A stretch of DNA of 64,000 nt from Pseudomonas sp. P5_109 (GTDB taxonomy: Bacteria; Pseudomonadota; Gammaproteobacteria; Pseudomonadales; Pseudomonadaceae), in the NCBI RefSeq assembly GCF_034009455.1, contig NZ_CP125380.1, positions 1,529,001-1,593,000 on the forward strand, written 5' to 3'. Each line of letters opens with the position of its first letter. Within the stretch, counting starts at the first letter, position 1. Below are positions 15,986 to 25,861 of the stretch, piece after piece. Both the position numbers and the translations under genes were made by a program. A model generated the notes under the pieces. The model was not told the DNA's origin and did not search any database. It saw only the letters and a program-made list of their open reading frames with translations.

Positions 15986-17764
15986 TTAAGCCAGTGTTTT
16001 CAGATACATCCGCCACCCGCCCATATGACTGATATTCACCGCACCCTCCAGTCCATAGGCCTCGCAGATAAACCCGCTCTCCCAGCGACCGTCCGCCAGT
16101 TGCACCTTGCCCAATCCCAGTGGCGCCGGAATCCCGGTCAGGAACGAACCCAACTCGCTGCTCGGCAACTCCCAGACTTCCACCGCAATTGCCACGCCGC
16201 CATCCTTCACGCGGACCATGCCCGGACGAAACGGCGGGCCGCCGGCCAGGGCATAGAGTTGATAATCCGGCGAGCTGAAGGTCGATTCCAACAAGCAGGC
16301 GCCGCGCTGCTTGAGCTGCCAGTTCAACGCCAACCCGTCCAGATGCGCACCGCAGACCACCAGCCGCGCCCGATCATGACGGGCAACCGTCGCCGGTGCG
16401 GGCGCGGCCAGGCCGTGCTGACGCTGCAAGGCATCCGCCACGCTCAACAGATACTGGTCGGTAAAGGCTCGGCCAAACAGCGTCACGCCCCATGGCAGGC
16501 CGTTGTCCATGAAGGCGCTGGGCACGGCGACGGCGGCGTAGTCGAGCAGGTTCATGAAGTTGGTGTAGTAGCCCAGTTCCGAATTGCGCAGCACCGGTTC
16601 GGCCTTGAGCTGCGCCAGCGTCACCGGGCGGCCGATGGTTGGCGTGACCACGCAATCGAGGCCTTCCAGTGCCTTGTCGCACAGGGCTTTGAGCGCTTGC
16701 AGGCGGTATTGGGCGCGGAAGGTTTGCACGCCGTCGACGCCAGGTGCCTTGGCCAATACGGCGCGAATCACCGGCAACACGGCCTCGGGATTCTGCGCCA
16801 TCAACTCACCGGCCACGCTGTAGCGCTCGGCCACCCACGGGCCTTCATAGAGCAAGCGGGCCGCCTCCAGAAATGGCGACAGATCCAGTTCCACCGCTTC
16901 GCCGCCCAGGGCCTTGAGGCGGTCGATGGCATCACCGAACAACAGCGGGCCTTCAGGGCAACCGAAGAATTGCAGGTCCTGCGCACGCGGTACGCCGAAA
17001 CGGAAGGGGCGTGGTGTACCGAACGCCGAGCCGTCGTTCCACAGCGGGTTGCTGCGGCTGTATTCGTCCCGTGGATCGAGGCGTGCGGTGAGCGCCAGCA
17101 ACTGGCTGGCCTCCCGCGCCGTGGCGGTGAAGGTGGTGACGCAATCCAGCGTACGACAGGCCGGTACCACGCCGGCCGTCGAGATCAGGCCCTTGGTGGC
17201 TTTCATGCCGACCAGATTGTTCAACGCCGCCGGCACGCGCCCGGAGCCGGCGGTGTCCGTACCCAACGAAAAACTCGCGACGCCGAGTGCCACCGCCAGC
17301 GACGAACCGGCGCTGGAACCGCCCGACGGATACTCCGGCAACACGCTGTTGGGGCAGGCGCCGTAGGGTGAGCGGCTGCCGTTGAGCCCCGTGGCGAACT
17401 GGTCGAGGTTGGTCTTGCCCAATGGAATTGCACCGAGGGCCAGCAGTTGTTCGACGATGGTCGCCGAGCGCTCCGGCACGTAGGCAAATGCCGGGCACGC
17501 TGCCGTGGTCGGAATGCCCGCCAGGTCGATGTTGTCCTTGATCGCGAACGGCACGCCATACAGCGGCAGGCTGTCGGGGTCGCGACCGTCGAGGGCGGCG
17601 AGGTAAGGTTCCAGCTCATCAAAGCTGAGCAAGTGGATGAACAGGTGATAGTCCGGATTCAGTGCCGCGGCTTTGTCCCGCAGGCTCGGCAGCAGTTGCC
17701 GGGGCGTGAGGCTGCCGTCGCGGTAGGCACTGCGCAGGGCGTCGAGTTGCAGATTGATATTCAT
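15986..17764 (-). CDS. atzF: Allophanate hydrolase
   Basis: A 592-residue protein of the amidase signature family with the allophanate-hydrolase C-terminal domain. The Lys-Ser-Ser triad is visible: K76 in FAIKDN, S150 in SGGSSAGSS, S174 in TDTAGSGR. It splits allophanate into ammonia and CO2. The ATG at 17764 (MNINLQLDALRSAY) follows the carboxylase stop by 25 bases, so the two are co-transcribed. It is the last enzyme of the guanidine/urea carboxylation route, and the last gene of the operon. Confidence 0.93.
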   Translation of the reverse strand: MNINLQLDALRSAYRDGSLTPRQLLPSLRDKAAALNPDYHLFIHLLSFDELEPYLAALDGRDPDSLPLYGVPFAIKDNIDLAGIPTTAACPAFAYVPERSATIVEQLLALGAIPLGKTNLDQFATGLNGSRSPYGACPNSVLPEYPSGGSSAGSSLAVALGVASFSLGTDTAGSGRVPAALNNLVGMKATKGLISTAGVVPACRTLDCVTTFTATAREASQLLALTARLDPRDEYSRSNPLWNDGSAFGTPRPFRFGVPRAQDLQFFGCPEGPLLFGDAIDRLKALGGEAVELDLSPFLEAARLLYEGPWVAERYSVAGELMAQNPEAVLPVIRAVLAKAPGVDGVQTFRAQYRLQALKALCDKALEGLDCVVTPTIGRPVTLAQLKAEPVLRNSELGYYTNFMNLLDYAAVAVPSAFMDNGLPWGVTLFGRAFTDQYLLSVADALQRQHGLAAPAPATVARHDRARLVVCGAHLDGLALNWQLKQRGACLLESTFSSPDYQLYALAGGPPFRPGMVRVKDGGVAIAVEVWELPSSELGSFLTGIPAPLGLGKVQLADGRWESGFICEAYGLEGAVNISHMGGWRMYLKTLA

Positions 17765-17789
17765 GGTGTCGGTCCTTTTCAAAATGGGC

Positions 17790-20700
17790 TCAGTCGAGTT
17801 CCAGCACCACGACGCGCTGTCCGGCACGCACCGCCGAACCCGGTTGCACGCGAATCTCGCGCACCACGCCGGCCATCGGTGCGAGCAGGGGGATTTCCAT
17901 CTTCATCGACTCCAGGATCACCAGCACATCACCGGCGTCGACGCGGCTGCCAGCCTCGACCTGGACCTGCCAGAGGTTGCCGGCGATGTGGCTGTCGACG
18001 CTCTGTTGACCGCTGGCCAGCGGCGCCTCTTCGGACGCTTGCGAAGCCGGCTCCTCACTGTCGAAATGCGCCTGGCCACTGGCGATCCAGCGTTCGCGTT
18101 CGGCGTTGAACGCCCCTTGTTGCTGCGCACGAAAAGCGCCGATGGATTGCGCTTCCCGAGCCAGGAACGCCTGGTAATCCGCCAGGTTCAACTGACTGTG
18201 CTCAATGTTCAGGTCGAAGCGCCCGAGGGGGAAATCCCGGCGGATGCGCAGCAGTTCATCGGCGCTGACCGGGTAGAAACGGATCTGGTCGAAAAACCGC
18301 AGCAACCACGGTTTGCCATCGAACGCGGCCACTTCGCGGTAGCGGTTCCACATCTGCAGCGTACGCCCGACAAACTGATAACCGCCGGGGCCTTCCATGC
18401 CGTAGACACACATGTAGGCGCCACCGATGCCCACCGAGTTTTCCGCCGTCCAGGTGCGCGCCGGGTTGTACTTGGTGGTCACCAGGCGATGACGGGGGTC
18501 GAGCGGGGTGGCGACCGGGGCACCGAGGTAGACGTCACCCAGCCCCATCACCAGGTAGCTGGCGTCGAACACCGTGCGTTGCACTTCATCGAGGTTCGGC
18601 AGGTCGTTGATGCGACGGATGAACTCCAGGTTGCTCGGGCACCATGGGGCGTCCTTGCGCACGGTGGTCATGTATTTCTCGATGGCCAACTGGCACGCCG
18701 GATCGTCCCAGGACAGCGGCAGGTGAACGATGCGCGAGGGTACTTGCAGGTCCTTGGCGGCGCACACGGCGTCCCATTCGCCGGCGACGATGCCGAGCAG
18801 ATCGGACAGTGGCAGTTGTTCGGGCTGGTAGTGGACCTGCAGGGAACGGATGCCGGGGGTGAGATCGATCACGCCGTGAAGCTGTTTGCTTTCCAGGGCT
18901 TGCATGAGGGCGTGGGCGCGAAAGCGCAGGACCAGGTCGAGTTCCGGGGCGCCGATTTCCAGCAGCAAATGCGTGTCGCCCGACAACCGTGCAACCAGCC
19001 GCGTGTCCTCCTGTCCAATATCCAGCACTACAGGCGACACAACCCCCTGTAGGAGCCGGCTTGCTGGCGATGAAGTTGTCGCGGTGTCTGCCAGGGCCCC
19101 ATCGCCAGCAAGCCGGCTCCTACAAGGGGGAGTCCATTTCAGGGCGAGGTCGCGGGCGGTCTGGAGATCGACGGGGGAGAACTGCACCTTGTCTCCAGCC
19201 TTGAGCTGCCCCAACTGCCAAAGATCCGCCTCGATCACCGTCACCGGGCACACGAACCCGCCGAGGCTCGGACCGTCCGGGCCGAGGATCACCGGCATGT
19301 CACCGGTAAAATCCACCGCGCCGATCGCATAGGGATTGTCGTGAATGTTCGACGGGTGCAGACCCGCCTCGCCACCGTCGGCGCGCACCCACTCAGGTTT
19401 CGGCCCGATCAGGCGCACACCGGTACGGCTGGAGTTGAAATGCACTTCCCACTGCGTGGTAAAGAAGGTGCCGATGTAGTTTTCCGTGAAGTATTCCGGG
19501 GCGCCGTGGGGGCCGTAGATCACGCGAATCTGCCGAACTACTGGCAGCTCGGTGACCTGCTCTTCAGCCAGTTGTTCGCCGGCACTGCGGTCATTCAGGG
19601 CTGGCAGGTGCAACACATCACCGGCTCGCAACGCGCGACCACCGTGGCCGCCAAACTGGCCCAGGGTGAAGGTGCTTTTGCTGCCCAGATAATCCGGAAC
19701 CTGCAGGCCGCCGCGCAGGCACAGATAGCTGCGCGCGCCCGCACCGGCAATGGTGCCGAGGCTCAAGGTGGATCCTGCGGCGACCAACAGCGCAGTGTTC
19801 ATCGGCACAGTTTCGCCGTTGAGCAGCAATGGAATCACCGCGCCAGTCACCGCCACCACCGCCGCGCAATTGAAGCGCAGCAATGGCCCGCTCATGGTGA
19901 TTTCCAGCGCCGCTGCGCCTTCATCATTGCCCAGCAAACGGTTGCCCAGACGCAGCGCGCGACTGTCCATCGGACCTGACGGCGGTACGCCAACGGCCCA
20001 GTAACCGAGACGGCCGGGGTAGTCCTGAACGCTGGTTTGCGTTCCGGCGCTGAGCACCTCGAAGGTGTTGGCCTGATAGACCAGGCCTTCCAGGCAACGG
20101 GTCCACGGCTGGCCGCTGGCGAAAGGCGCATCCAGCAGAATCTGCCGCAGGTAGTCGCGGTTGGTTTCCACGCCGTAGAGCAGGCTGGCACCCAGCGCTT
20201 GATGCAGATCCGCAGTGGCTTCTTCGCGAGTCGGTGCCCAGCAGATGACCTTGGCGATCATTGGATCGAAGTACGGCGGGATCTCGCAGCCCGCCTCGAC
20301 CCAGGTGTCGATGCGCAGTTGAATGCCATTGGTCGCCGGGAAATCCACGGCGGTGAGCAACCCCGGGCTTGGCTGAAAGTCGCGACCCGGATCTTCGGCA
20401 TATAACCGCGCCTGAATCGCATGACCTTCTGGTTTCAAACCCGACATCAGATCGCTCAGCGGCGGCAGATCACCAGCGGCCAGTTGCACCATCCAGCGCA
20501 CCAGGTCGACGCCCCACACCTGTTCAGTGACACCGTGCTCCACCTGCAAACGAGTGTTCACTTCAAGGAAATAGAAACGCTGGGCATCGCTGTCGAATAC
20601 GAATTCGACGGTGCCGGCGCTGCGGTAACGCACCGCTTTGGCCAGTTGGATCGCTGCCGCGCACAGCTCATCGGCCATGCCCTCGGGCAGGTTCGGCGCC

Positions 20701-21425
20701 GGGGTTTCCTCGAGGACTTTCTGGTTGCGCCGCTGTACCGAGCAATCGCGAACGCCGAGGGCGATCACTTCGCCGCGACCGTCGCCGAACACCTGCACTT
20801 CCAGATGGCGGGCACGCTGGATGTACTTCTCGATGAACACCCCGGCGTCGCTGAAGTTGTTCTGGCCCAGACGTTTGACCGCTTCGAAGGATTCGCTCAA
20901 CTCGGCGGCGCTGCGGCACACGCGCATGCCAATGCCGCCACCGCCAGCCGTGCTCTTGAGCATGACCGGGTAGCCGACCTGTTTACCGGCCAGCAGCGCA
21001 GCGTCGAGGCTGTCGAGCAGTTCGGTGCCTTCAAGCATCGGCACGCCGTGTTGTTTGGCCAGGGCGCGGGCAGTGTGCTTGAGGCCGAACACCCGCAGTT
21101 GTTCAGGGGTCGGGCCGATGAAGGCGATGTCGGCGGCCTCGCAGGCTTCGGCGAACGCGGCGTTTTCCGAAAGAAAACCGTAGCCGGGATGGATCGCCGT
21201 GGCGCCCGTGGATTTGGCGATAGCGAGGATTTTATCGACCGCCAGGTAAGTGCCGGCGGCCGCGCCTTCACCGAGGCTGTGGGCCTCGTCGGCTTGCAGG
21301 ATGTGCAGGCTGGCGGCGTCGGCTTCGGAGTACACGGTAACACCCTGCACTTGCAGTTCACGCAAGGTGCGCAGGATGCGGCAGGCAATGGCGCCACGGT
21401 TGGCAATCAGGACTTTTTCGAACAT
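17790..21425 (-). CDS. Biotin-dependent urea/guanidine carboxylase
   Basis: A 1211-residue single-chain enzyme. An ATP-grasp biotin carboxylase occupies about residues 1-450, an AHS2/KipA-type carboxyltransferase half about 460-760, an AHS1/KipI-type half about 800-1010, then a linker and a biotinyl domain with ESMKMEIP (biotin Lys1175). It carboxylates urea or guanidine to allophanate or carboxyguanidine. The riboswitch and UAAP partners make guanidine the likelier substrate. Residues 765-794, in the linker between the two carboxyltransferase halves, are encoded by a REPIN (see findings). The full downstream frame is kept open. Confidence 0.9.
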   Translation of the reverse strand: MFEKVLIANRGAIACRILRTLRELQVQGVTVYSEADAASLHILQADEAHSLGEGAAAGTYLAVDKILAIAKSTGATAIHPGYGFLSENAAFAEACEAADIAFIGPTPEQLRVFGLKHTARALAKQHGVPMLEGTELLDSLDAALLAGKQVGYPVMLKSTAGGGGIGMRVCRSAAELSESFEAVKRLGQNNFSDAGVFIEKYIQRARHLEVQVFGDGRGEVIALGVRDCSVQRRNQKVLEETPAPNLPEGMADELCAAAIQLAKAVRYRSAGTVEFVFDSDAQRFYFLEVNTRLQVEHGVTEQVWGVDLVRWMVQLAAGDLPPLSDLMSGLKPEGHAIQARLYAEDPGRDFQPSPGLLTAVDFPATNGIQLRIDTWVEAGCEIPPYFDPMIAKVICWAPTREEATADLHQALGASLLYGVETNRDYLRQILLDAPFASGQPWTRCLEGLVYQANTFEVLSAGTQTSVQDYPGRLGYWAVGVPPSGPMDSRALRLGNRLLGNDEGAAALEITMSGPLLRFNCAAVVAVTGAVIPLLLNGETVPMNTALLVAAGSTLSLGTIAGAGARSYLCLRGGLQVPDYLGSKSTFTLGQFGGHGGRALRAGDVLHLPALNDRSAGEQLAEEQVTELPVVRQIRVIYGPHGAPEYFTENYIGTFFTTQWEVHFNSSRTGVRLIGPKPEWVRADGGEAGLHPSNIHDNPYAIGAVDFTGDMPVILGPDGPSLGGFVCPVTVIEADLWQLGQLKAGDKVQFSPVDLQTARDLALKWTPPCRSRLAGDGALADTATTSSPASRLLQGVVSPVVLDIGQEDTRLVARLSGDTHLLLEIGAPELDLVLRFRAHALMQALESKQLHGVIDLTPGIRSLQVHYQPEQLPLSDLLGIVAGEWDAVCAAKDLQVPSRIVHLPLSWDDPACQLAIEKYMTTVRKDAPWCPSNLEFIRRINDLPNLDEVQRTVFDASYLVMGLGDVYLGAPVATPLDPRHRLVTTKYNPARTWTAENSVGIGGAYMCVYGMEGPGGYQFVGRTLQMWNRYREVAAFDGKPWLLRFFDQIRFYPVSADELLRIRRDFPLGRFDLNIEHSQLNLADYQAFLAREAQSIGAFRAQQQGAFNAERERWIASGQAHFDSEEPASQASEEAPLASGQQSVDSHIAGNLWQVQVEAGSRVDAGDVLVILESMKMEIPLLAPMAGVVREIRVQPGSAVRAGQRVVVLELD
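19043..19130. repeat. REPIN inside the carboxylase reading frame
   Basis: Inverted REP arms CCCCCTGTAGGAGCCGGCTT at the left and CAAGCCGGCTCCTACAAGGG at the right surround a 30-base spacer. The insert lies fully inside the coding sequence of the carboxylase and is translated in frame (CRSRLAGDG ... SPASRLLQG). Confidence 0.93.
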
Positions 21426-21552
21426 GGCATAACCCCCGGAGGCGATAGCGCATCAGCCTCGACTGGGATGCGGGCCGTCCCGCAGTTTTTCGAAATGCAC
21501 CGGGGTCGTCCCTGGTGGCAGAATCAATTCGCTCAAAAACACCGCCGATCCC

Positions 21553-21643
21553 CTGTGGGAGCGGGCTTGCTCGCGAAGAGGGCGTGTCAGTCAGCGTTGA
21601 TGTGTCTGATACACCGCTTTCGCGAGCAAGCCCGCTCCCACAT
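21553..21643. repeat. REPIN between carboxylase and UAAP genes
   Basis: GTGGGAGCGGGCTTGCTCGC at 21554 and its inverse ending at 21642. It fills much of the 305-base gap in an otherwise tight operon. The gap may therefore set different expression for the enzymes and the transporter. Confidence 0.9.
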
Positions 21644-21730
21644 TTGAGCAGCGGTGTTCTTATTTCTTGAGGCACTGCCCGGATCTGGCCTGGCACAGGG
21701 CAAACAACCAGCGGCGCAATCTCGGGAATT

Positions 21731-22372
21731 TCAGTTCCATACCAGCAGCTCCGCAGGGGTCGGGTTGTAGGCGTTGCACGGGTTGTTCAGTTGCGGGCAG
21801 TTGGAGATCAGCACGATCACGTCCATCTCGGCCCGCAGGTCGACGTGCTTGCCTGGTGCCGAGATGCCGTCTTCGAAGGTCAGCCCGCCGTCGGCAGTGA
21901 CTGGCACGTTCATGAAGAAGTTGATGTTCGGCCCGATGTCGCCCTTGCCCAGGCGGCCGTCGTGCACGCAGGCACGCAGGTAGTTGTCGCGGCAGCTGTG
22001 CATGTAGCGTTTTTCCAGGGCGTAGCGCACGGTGTTGCTCTCTTGCGCGCAGGCGCCGCCGAGGGTGTCGTGACGTCCACAGGTGTCGGCGACGATGGTC
22101 AGCATCGGCTTGCCGAGGTTGGAATACAGCACGCTGCCGGTGCTTAGGTACACGCTGTTCTGCCGACGCAGGGTGCGCTGTACGTCGTAGCGTTCCTTGG
22201 GATTGGCGACGCTGTAGAACAGGGTATCGACCGCCTGGTTGCCCTCAAGATCGAGGATGCGCAGGGTCTGTCCGGCCTTGACCTCCATCAGCCAGGGTTC
22301 GCCGGCGGGAATGGTGGCGCGGTAGACGGCCGTTTCAGGCGACTGTGGAGCGGTGGCGATAGCGAGTGACAT
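21731..22372 (-). CDS. Urea carboxylase-associated protein 2 (carboxyguanidine deiminase subunit)
   Basis: A 213-residue protein of the UAAP/DUF1989 family, with [14 protein letters not shown] and [10 protein letters not shown], and conserved CGRHDTLGG and CAQESN stretches rich in possible metal ligands. In published work on the guanidine carboxylase pathway, UAAP1 and UAAP2 form the heteromeric carboxyguanidine deiminase CgdAB. I do not assign which letter this subunit carries. It lies 11 bases after the paralogous gene upstream. Confidence 0.88.
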   Translation of the reverse strand: MSLAIATAPQSPETAVYRATIPAGEPWLMEVKAGQTLRILDLEGNQAVDTLFYSVANPKERYDVQRTLRRQNSVYLSTGSVLYSNLGKPMLTIVADTCGRHDTLGGACAQESNTVRYALEKRYMHSCRDNYLRACVHDGRLGKGDIGPNINFFMNVPVTADGGLTFEDGISAPGKHVDLRAEMDVIVLISNCPQLNNPCNAYNPTPAELLVWN

Positions 22373-22383
22373 GGCAGCGATCC

Positions 22384-23109
22384 TCAGGCGAACAAACGGT
22401 CGGTGTTGATGAAGCCGCGCTCGTTTTCCGGGCGCGAGGTGCGGCAGTGTTCGGCGACGCTGGCGTCGGCGTTCATCCAGCTGAGCTTCAGCGGTTTCGG
22501 TGCATATTCCGGGGACGGGTCCATCGGGTGCTGCAGGGCGGTGAGCACCACCAGGGTGGCCATCGGCGCGTACAGCTCGATGTAGTCGCCGGCCCTGGAG
22601 TTGCCCTCGACAAAGTGAAAGCGCCCGGCGTCATCGACGTTCACGCGACTGAACAGGTTGAGGGTCATCAGCAGGTCGGACAGGCCCAACCCCCATTTGC
22701 CCAGTTCCACCAACAGGTTGTCGGTGCCGTTGCGGAAGAATCCGTTACGCAGTTCCTGATAGCGGCCGGCGCCGTATTTTTCTGCCACTTCTTCAGCGCA
22801 GAGTACGCCGCCGAGACTGTCGCTCCAGCCGCAAGTGTCGGCGGTGATTGCCGCCAGTACGCGCCCCATGTCCGAGTACAGGCAATGGCCGGCGGTGAGC
22901 TTGGCGGTGTGTTGGCACTTGAGGCTGTCGGGCAGGTTCAGGCGCTCGGTTTTTTCATTGGCGTTGAGTAGCGTCAGGCTGACGTTGGCGCCGCCGCGAA
23001 TGTCGGTCAGGCGCAGCAGTTGGCCGCGCTTCAATACGAAAGAGCGATGGCCGCCGCCCGGGAGCATTTCTTCGGCGAAGGGCGGGAACAGTTGAGTCGA
23101 ATCTGTCAT
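22384..23109 (-). CDS. Urea carboxylase-associated protein 1 (carboxyguanidine deiminase subunit)
   Basis: A 241-residue paralogue of the next gene, with [25 protein letters not shown] and CAEEV at corresponding positions. It belongs to the UAAP/DUF1989 family. The ATG at 23109 ([11 protein letters not shown]) is preferred since it falls 13 bases after the ATPase stop; longer upstream frames lie within that gene. With UAAP2 it probably deiminates carboxyguanidine to allophanate. Confidence 0.88.
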   Translation of the reverse strand: MTDSTQLFPPFAEEMLPGGGHRSFVLKRGQLLRLTDIRGGANVSLTLLNANEKTERLNLPDSLKCQHTAKLTAGHCLYSDMGRVLAAITADTCGWSDSLGGVLCAEEVAEKYGAGRYQELRNGFFRNGTDNLLVELGKWGLGLSDLLMTLNLFSRVNVDDAGRFHFVEGNSRAGDYIELYAPMATLVVLTALQHPMDPSPEYAPKPLKLSWMNADASVAEHCRTSRPENERGFINTDRLFA

Positions 23110-23122
23110 TTTCAAAATTCCT

Positions 23123-23911
23123 CTAAGCGATACGAAGCGTGCCCGCCAGTTGCAGCGGCAGGGCATCGACGGCGGCACGGCTGGTGCGGCGGTCGCTGTT
23201 CAAAGGGATGTCGTAGGTGATGCGTGCGCCATAGGCACCAGGGGCGTGCGGATCGAGACGGACCTTGTCGAACACCAGCAGGCGCGTGCCGAGGCTGAAG
23301 CCTTCGGACAGGTCGTGGGTGACCATGAACACCGTCAGTCGGGTCTCGCGCCACAGCTCCAGGAGCAAGGCGTGCATGTCTTTGCGGATGCCCGGATCGA
23401 GAGCGCCGAACGGTTCGTCGAGCAACAGCACTCGGGGCTTCATGATCAGCGCCTGGGCGATGGCCAGGCGTTGTTGCATGCCGCCGGAGAGTTGCGCCGG
23501 GTACTTGTCCAGCGAGTGGCCGAGGCCGACTTTGTGCAGCAGCACCGAAGCCTGTTCGCGAGCGTCTTTTTTCGCGCTGCCGAACAGGCGTCCAAGCAAA
23601 GGCGAGCGGGGCAGTTCGAGGCCGAGGGCGACGTTGTCCAGCACGCTCAAGTGCGGGAACACCGAGTAGCGCTGGAACACCACGCCACGGCTGGCATCCG
23701 GTTCAGCAGTCAGCGGTTGGCCGTCGAGCAGGATCTCGCCACGACTGGCGCGCTCCTGGCCGAGCAGCAGGCGCAGGAAGGTCGATTTGCCGCAACCGGA
23801 CGCACCCACCAGGGTGCAGAACTCACCCTCGTTGACGTTCAGGTTCAAGCCTTCGAGCACCACCTGATCGGCGTATTGCTGCCAGACGTTCTTGACGGTG
23901 ATGAAGCTCAT
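23123..23911 (-). CDS. ABC transporter ATP-binding protein (guanidine operon)
   Basis: A 262-residue ATPase: Walker A GASGCGKST at 36-44, signature LSGGMQQR, Walker B LLLDEPFGALD and the H-loop TVFMVTHD are all present. It resembles the nitrate/taurine (SsuB/TauB) class. It powers the permease at 23908, with which it overlaps by four bases. Probable import of guanidine or a related compound. Confidence 0.92.
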   Translation of the reverse strand: MSFITVKNVWQQYADQVVLEGLNLNVNEGEFCTLVGASGCGKSTFLRLLLGQERASRGEILLDGQPLTAEPDASRGVVFQRYSVFPHLSVLDNVALGLELPRSPLLGRLFGSAKKDAREQASVLLHKVGLGHSLDKYPAQLSGGMQQRLAIAQALIMKPRVLLLDEPFGALDPGIRKDMHALLLELWRETRLTVFMVTHDLSEGFSLGTRLLVFDKVRLDPHAPGAYGARITYDIPLNSDRRTSRAAVDALPLQLAGTLRIA

Positions 23912-24723
23912 TTGGCCGCTCCTTCATACCAGGGGAACGCGCGGCGGGTAAGGTGCTTGAGCCCCCAATCCATCAACCAGGCGAGCAGGGTGATCCACAC
24001 CACGTAGGGCAGGATCACGTCCATCGCCAGGTAGCGGCGCACCAGGAAAATCCGGTAGCCGAGGCCGTCGGTGGAGGCGATGGCTTCGGCGGCAATCAGG
24101 AACAGCCACGCCGAACCGAGCATCAGGCGCAGCGAGATCAACAGCCGTGGCAGCAGTTGCGGCAACACCACCCGCAGCATCAGGGTCCAGGTAGACGCGC
24201 CGAGGGTCTGGGCCTTGATCAGCAACTCCACGGGAATTTCCCGGGCGCGCTGTTCCAGGTCGCGGGCCAGCGCCGGGGTGATGCCGATGACGATCAGCAT
24301 CACTTTCGACAATTCCCCCAGGCCGAAGACGATGAACAGGATCGGCAGGATCGCCAGCGGTGGCACCATCGACAGCACCGTCAGCAAGGGTGACAACGGT
24401 GCACCGAACAGCGGCAGGGTGCCGGCGGCGATGCCCAGGCACAGCCCGGCCAAGGCGCTGATGCCCAGGCCGATGGCCAGGCGCTGCAGGCTAGATGCCG
24501 TGTCCTGCCAGAGCAGGTATTCGCCGGTGCGGGTGTCGGCCACGAACGCCAGGCGTTTAACCGCATCGGTCATCTGCACGGCGCTGGGCAGCAGCTTGTC
24601 GTTGGGGTTTTCCGCCAGTCGCTCGGCCGAGCCCATGAAGTAGGCGAACAGCACCAGGGCGAACGGCAGGATCACCAGCAACAGGCGACTCGGGCGGTCC
24701 GGGTGACGGTTGATCAGGCGCAT
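23908..24723 (-). CDS. ABC transporter permease (guanidine operon)
   Basis: A 271-residue inner-membrane protein with about six helices and the EAA-like cytoplasmic loop (KAQTLGASTWTLMLRVVLPQLLPRLL) of the BPD_transp_1 family. It pairs with the ATPase (four-base overlap) and the binding protein upstream. A homodimeric transporter is expected. Confidence 0.92.
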   Translation of the reverse strand: MRLINRHPDRPSRLLLVILPFALVLFAYFMGSAERLAENPNDKLLPSAVQMTDAVKRLAFVADTRTGEYLLWQDTASSLQRLAIGLGISALAGLCLGIAAGTLPLFGAPLSPLLTVLSMVPPLAILPILFIVFGLGELSKVMLIVIGITPALARDLEQRAREIPVELLIKAQTLGASTWTLMLRVVLPQLLPRLLISLRLMLGSAWLFLIAAEAIASTDGLGYRIFLVRRYLAMDVILPYVVWITLLAWLMDWGLKHLTRRAFPWYEGAAK

Positions 24724-24738
24724 GGCCAGTTCTCCTGA

Positions 24739-25806
24739 TTACAACTTGGCGTCGGCGGCCATCTGCACGTAGCTCGGATCGAAGCGCAGCTTGAGGTTGC
24801 CCTTGTCGCCGCTGGTCACGCCGTTGGCGAAGGCCATGCCGACGGCACTGGTGTCCTTGGCGCCCTCACCCAGCAAGCCGTGCTGGAAAGAGAACTCGGC
24901 GACCTTGCGCATGGTTTCCGGCAGTTGCTTGCTGGTGGAAAACGCCAGGGCTTCGTTGGGCGTCGCGAACAATCTGGTGGTGTCCAGTTGCGCCTGGAAA
25001 CCCGCCAGGTCAGTGCCCGAGGCCTTGGCCATGTGTTCGAGTGCGGCTTTGCTGGCGGCGTTTTTTGCGTTCATCAGCTCGACCACTTCGAACCACGCGC
25101 CAGTCAGCGCCTTGCCCAGGGCCGGGTTGTCTTTGAGGGTGGTGCTGTTGACCACCATCATGTCCATGATCTCGCCGGGGATCTGGCTGGAATTGAACAC
25201 CTCGGTCACCGCAGGCTTGGCCTTGATGTCCGAGAGCATCGGGTTCCAGGTGGTGACGGCGTTGACCTGTTCGGTGTTGAAGGCGGCCGAGATGTCGGCG
25301 TCGGAGGTGTTGACCACTTTCAGGTCTTTCTCGGTGAGGTCCACCGAATCCAGGGCCCGGGCCAGCAGGTAGTGGGAGACAGAGAGCTCGACCAGGTTGA
25401 CGTCCATGCCCTTGAGGTCGGTGACTTTCTTGCCTTCGCCCTTGAGCACGATGCCGTCGTTGCCGTTGGAGAAATCGCTGACGATCAGCGCAGTGCTGTC
25501 GACGCCGCCAGCGGCCGGAATGGTCAGCGCGTCCATGTTGGTCATGGTGCAGCCGTCGAACTGGCCGGCGGTGTACTGGTTGATCGATTCGACGTAATCG
25601 TTGAGCTGCACCACGTCGATCTTGATGCCGTACTTCTTCGCCCATTTGTCGACGATGCCCTGGCTGCCTGCGTATTCCCAGGGCATCCAGCCGGCGTAGA
25701 TCGTCCAGCACACGCTGAAGTGATCTTTCTGGGCGGCCTGGGACGAGAGACTCACGAGGGCTGCGAACGCAGCGGCGAGCAGGGCGGGTAAACGAAGCTG
25801 GGACAT
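24739..25806 (-). CDS. ABC transporter substrate-binding protein (guanidine operon)
   Basis: A 355-residue periplasmic protein with a signal peptide (cleavage near SQAAQ, residue 25) and the NMT1/taurine-binding fold: VCWTIYAGWMPWEYAGSQG in the ligand-facing part and NAVTTWNPMLSDIKA later. The ATG at 25806 has a GGAG site. It is the first gene of the operon, just downstream of the guanidine-I riboswitch, so guanidine or a guanidino compound is the likely ligand. Confidence 0.9.
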   Translation of the reverse strand: MSQLRLPALLAAAFAALVSLSSQAAQKDHFSVCWTIYAGWMPWEYAGSQGIVDKWAKKYGIKIDVVQLNDYVESINQYTAGQFDGCTMTNMDALTIPAAGGVDSTALIVSDFSNGNDGIVLKGEGKKVTDLKGMDVNLVELSVSHYLLARALDSVDLTEKDLKVVNTSDADISAAFNTEQVNAVTTWNPMLSDIKAKPAVTEVFNSSQIPGEIMDMMVVNSTTLKDNPALGKALTGAWFEVVELMNAKNAASKAALEHMAKASGTDLAGFQAQLDTTRLFATPNEALAFSTSKQLPETMRKVAEFSFQHGLLGEGAKDTSAVGMAFANGVTSGDKGNLKLRFDPSYVQMAADAKL

Positions 25807-25861
25807 GGTGGTTCTCCAGTTGATCAAGGACGGACAGGACGGCAGCGGCACCGCTAACGGT

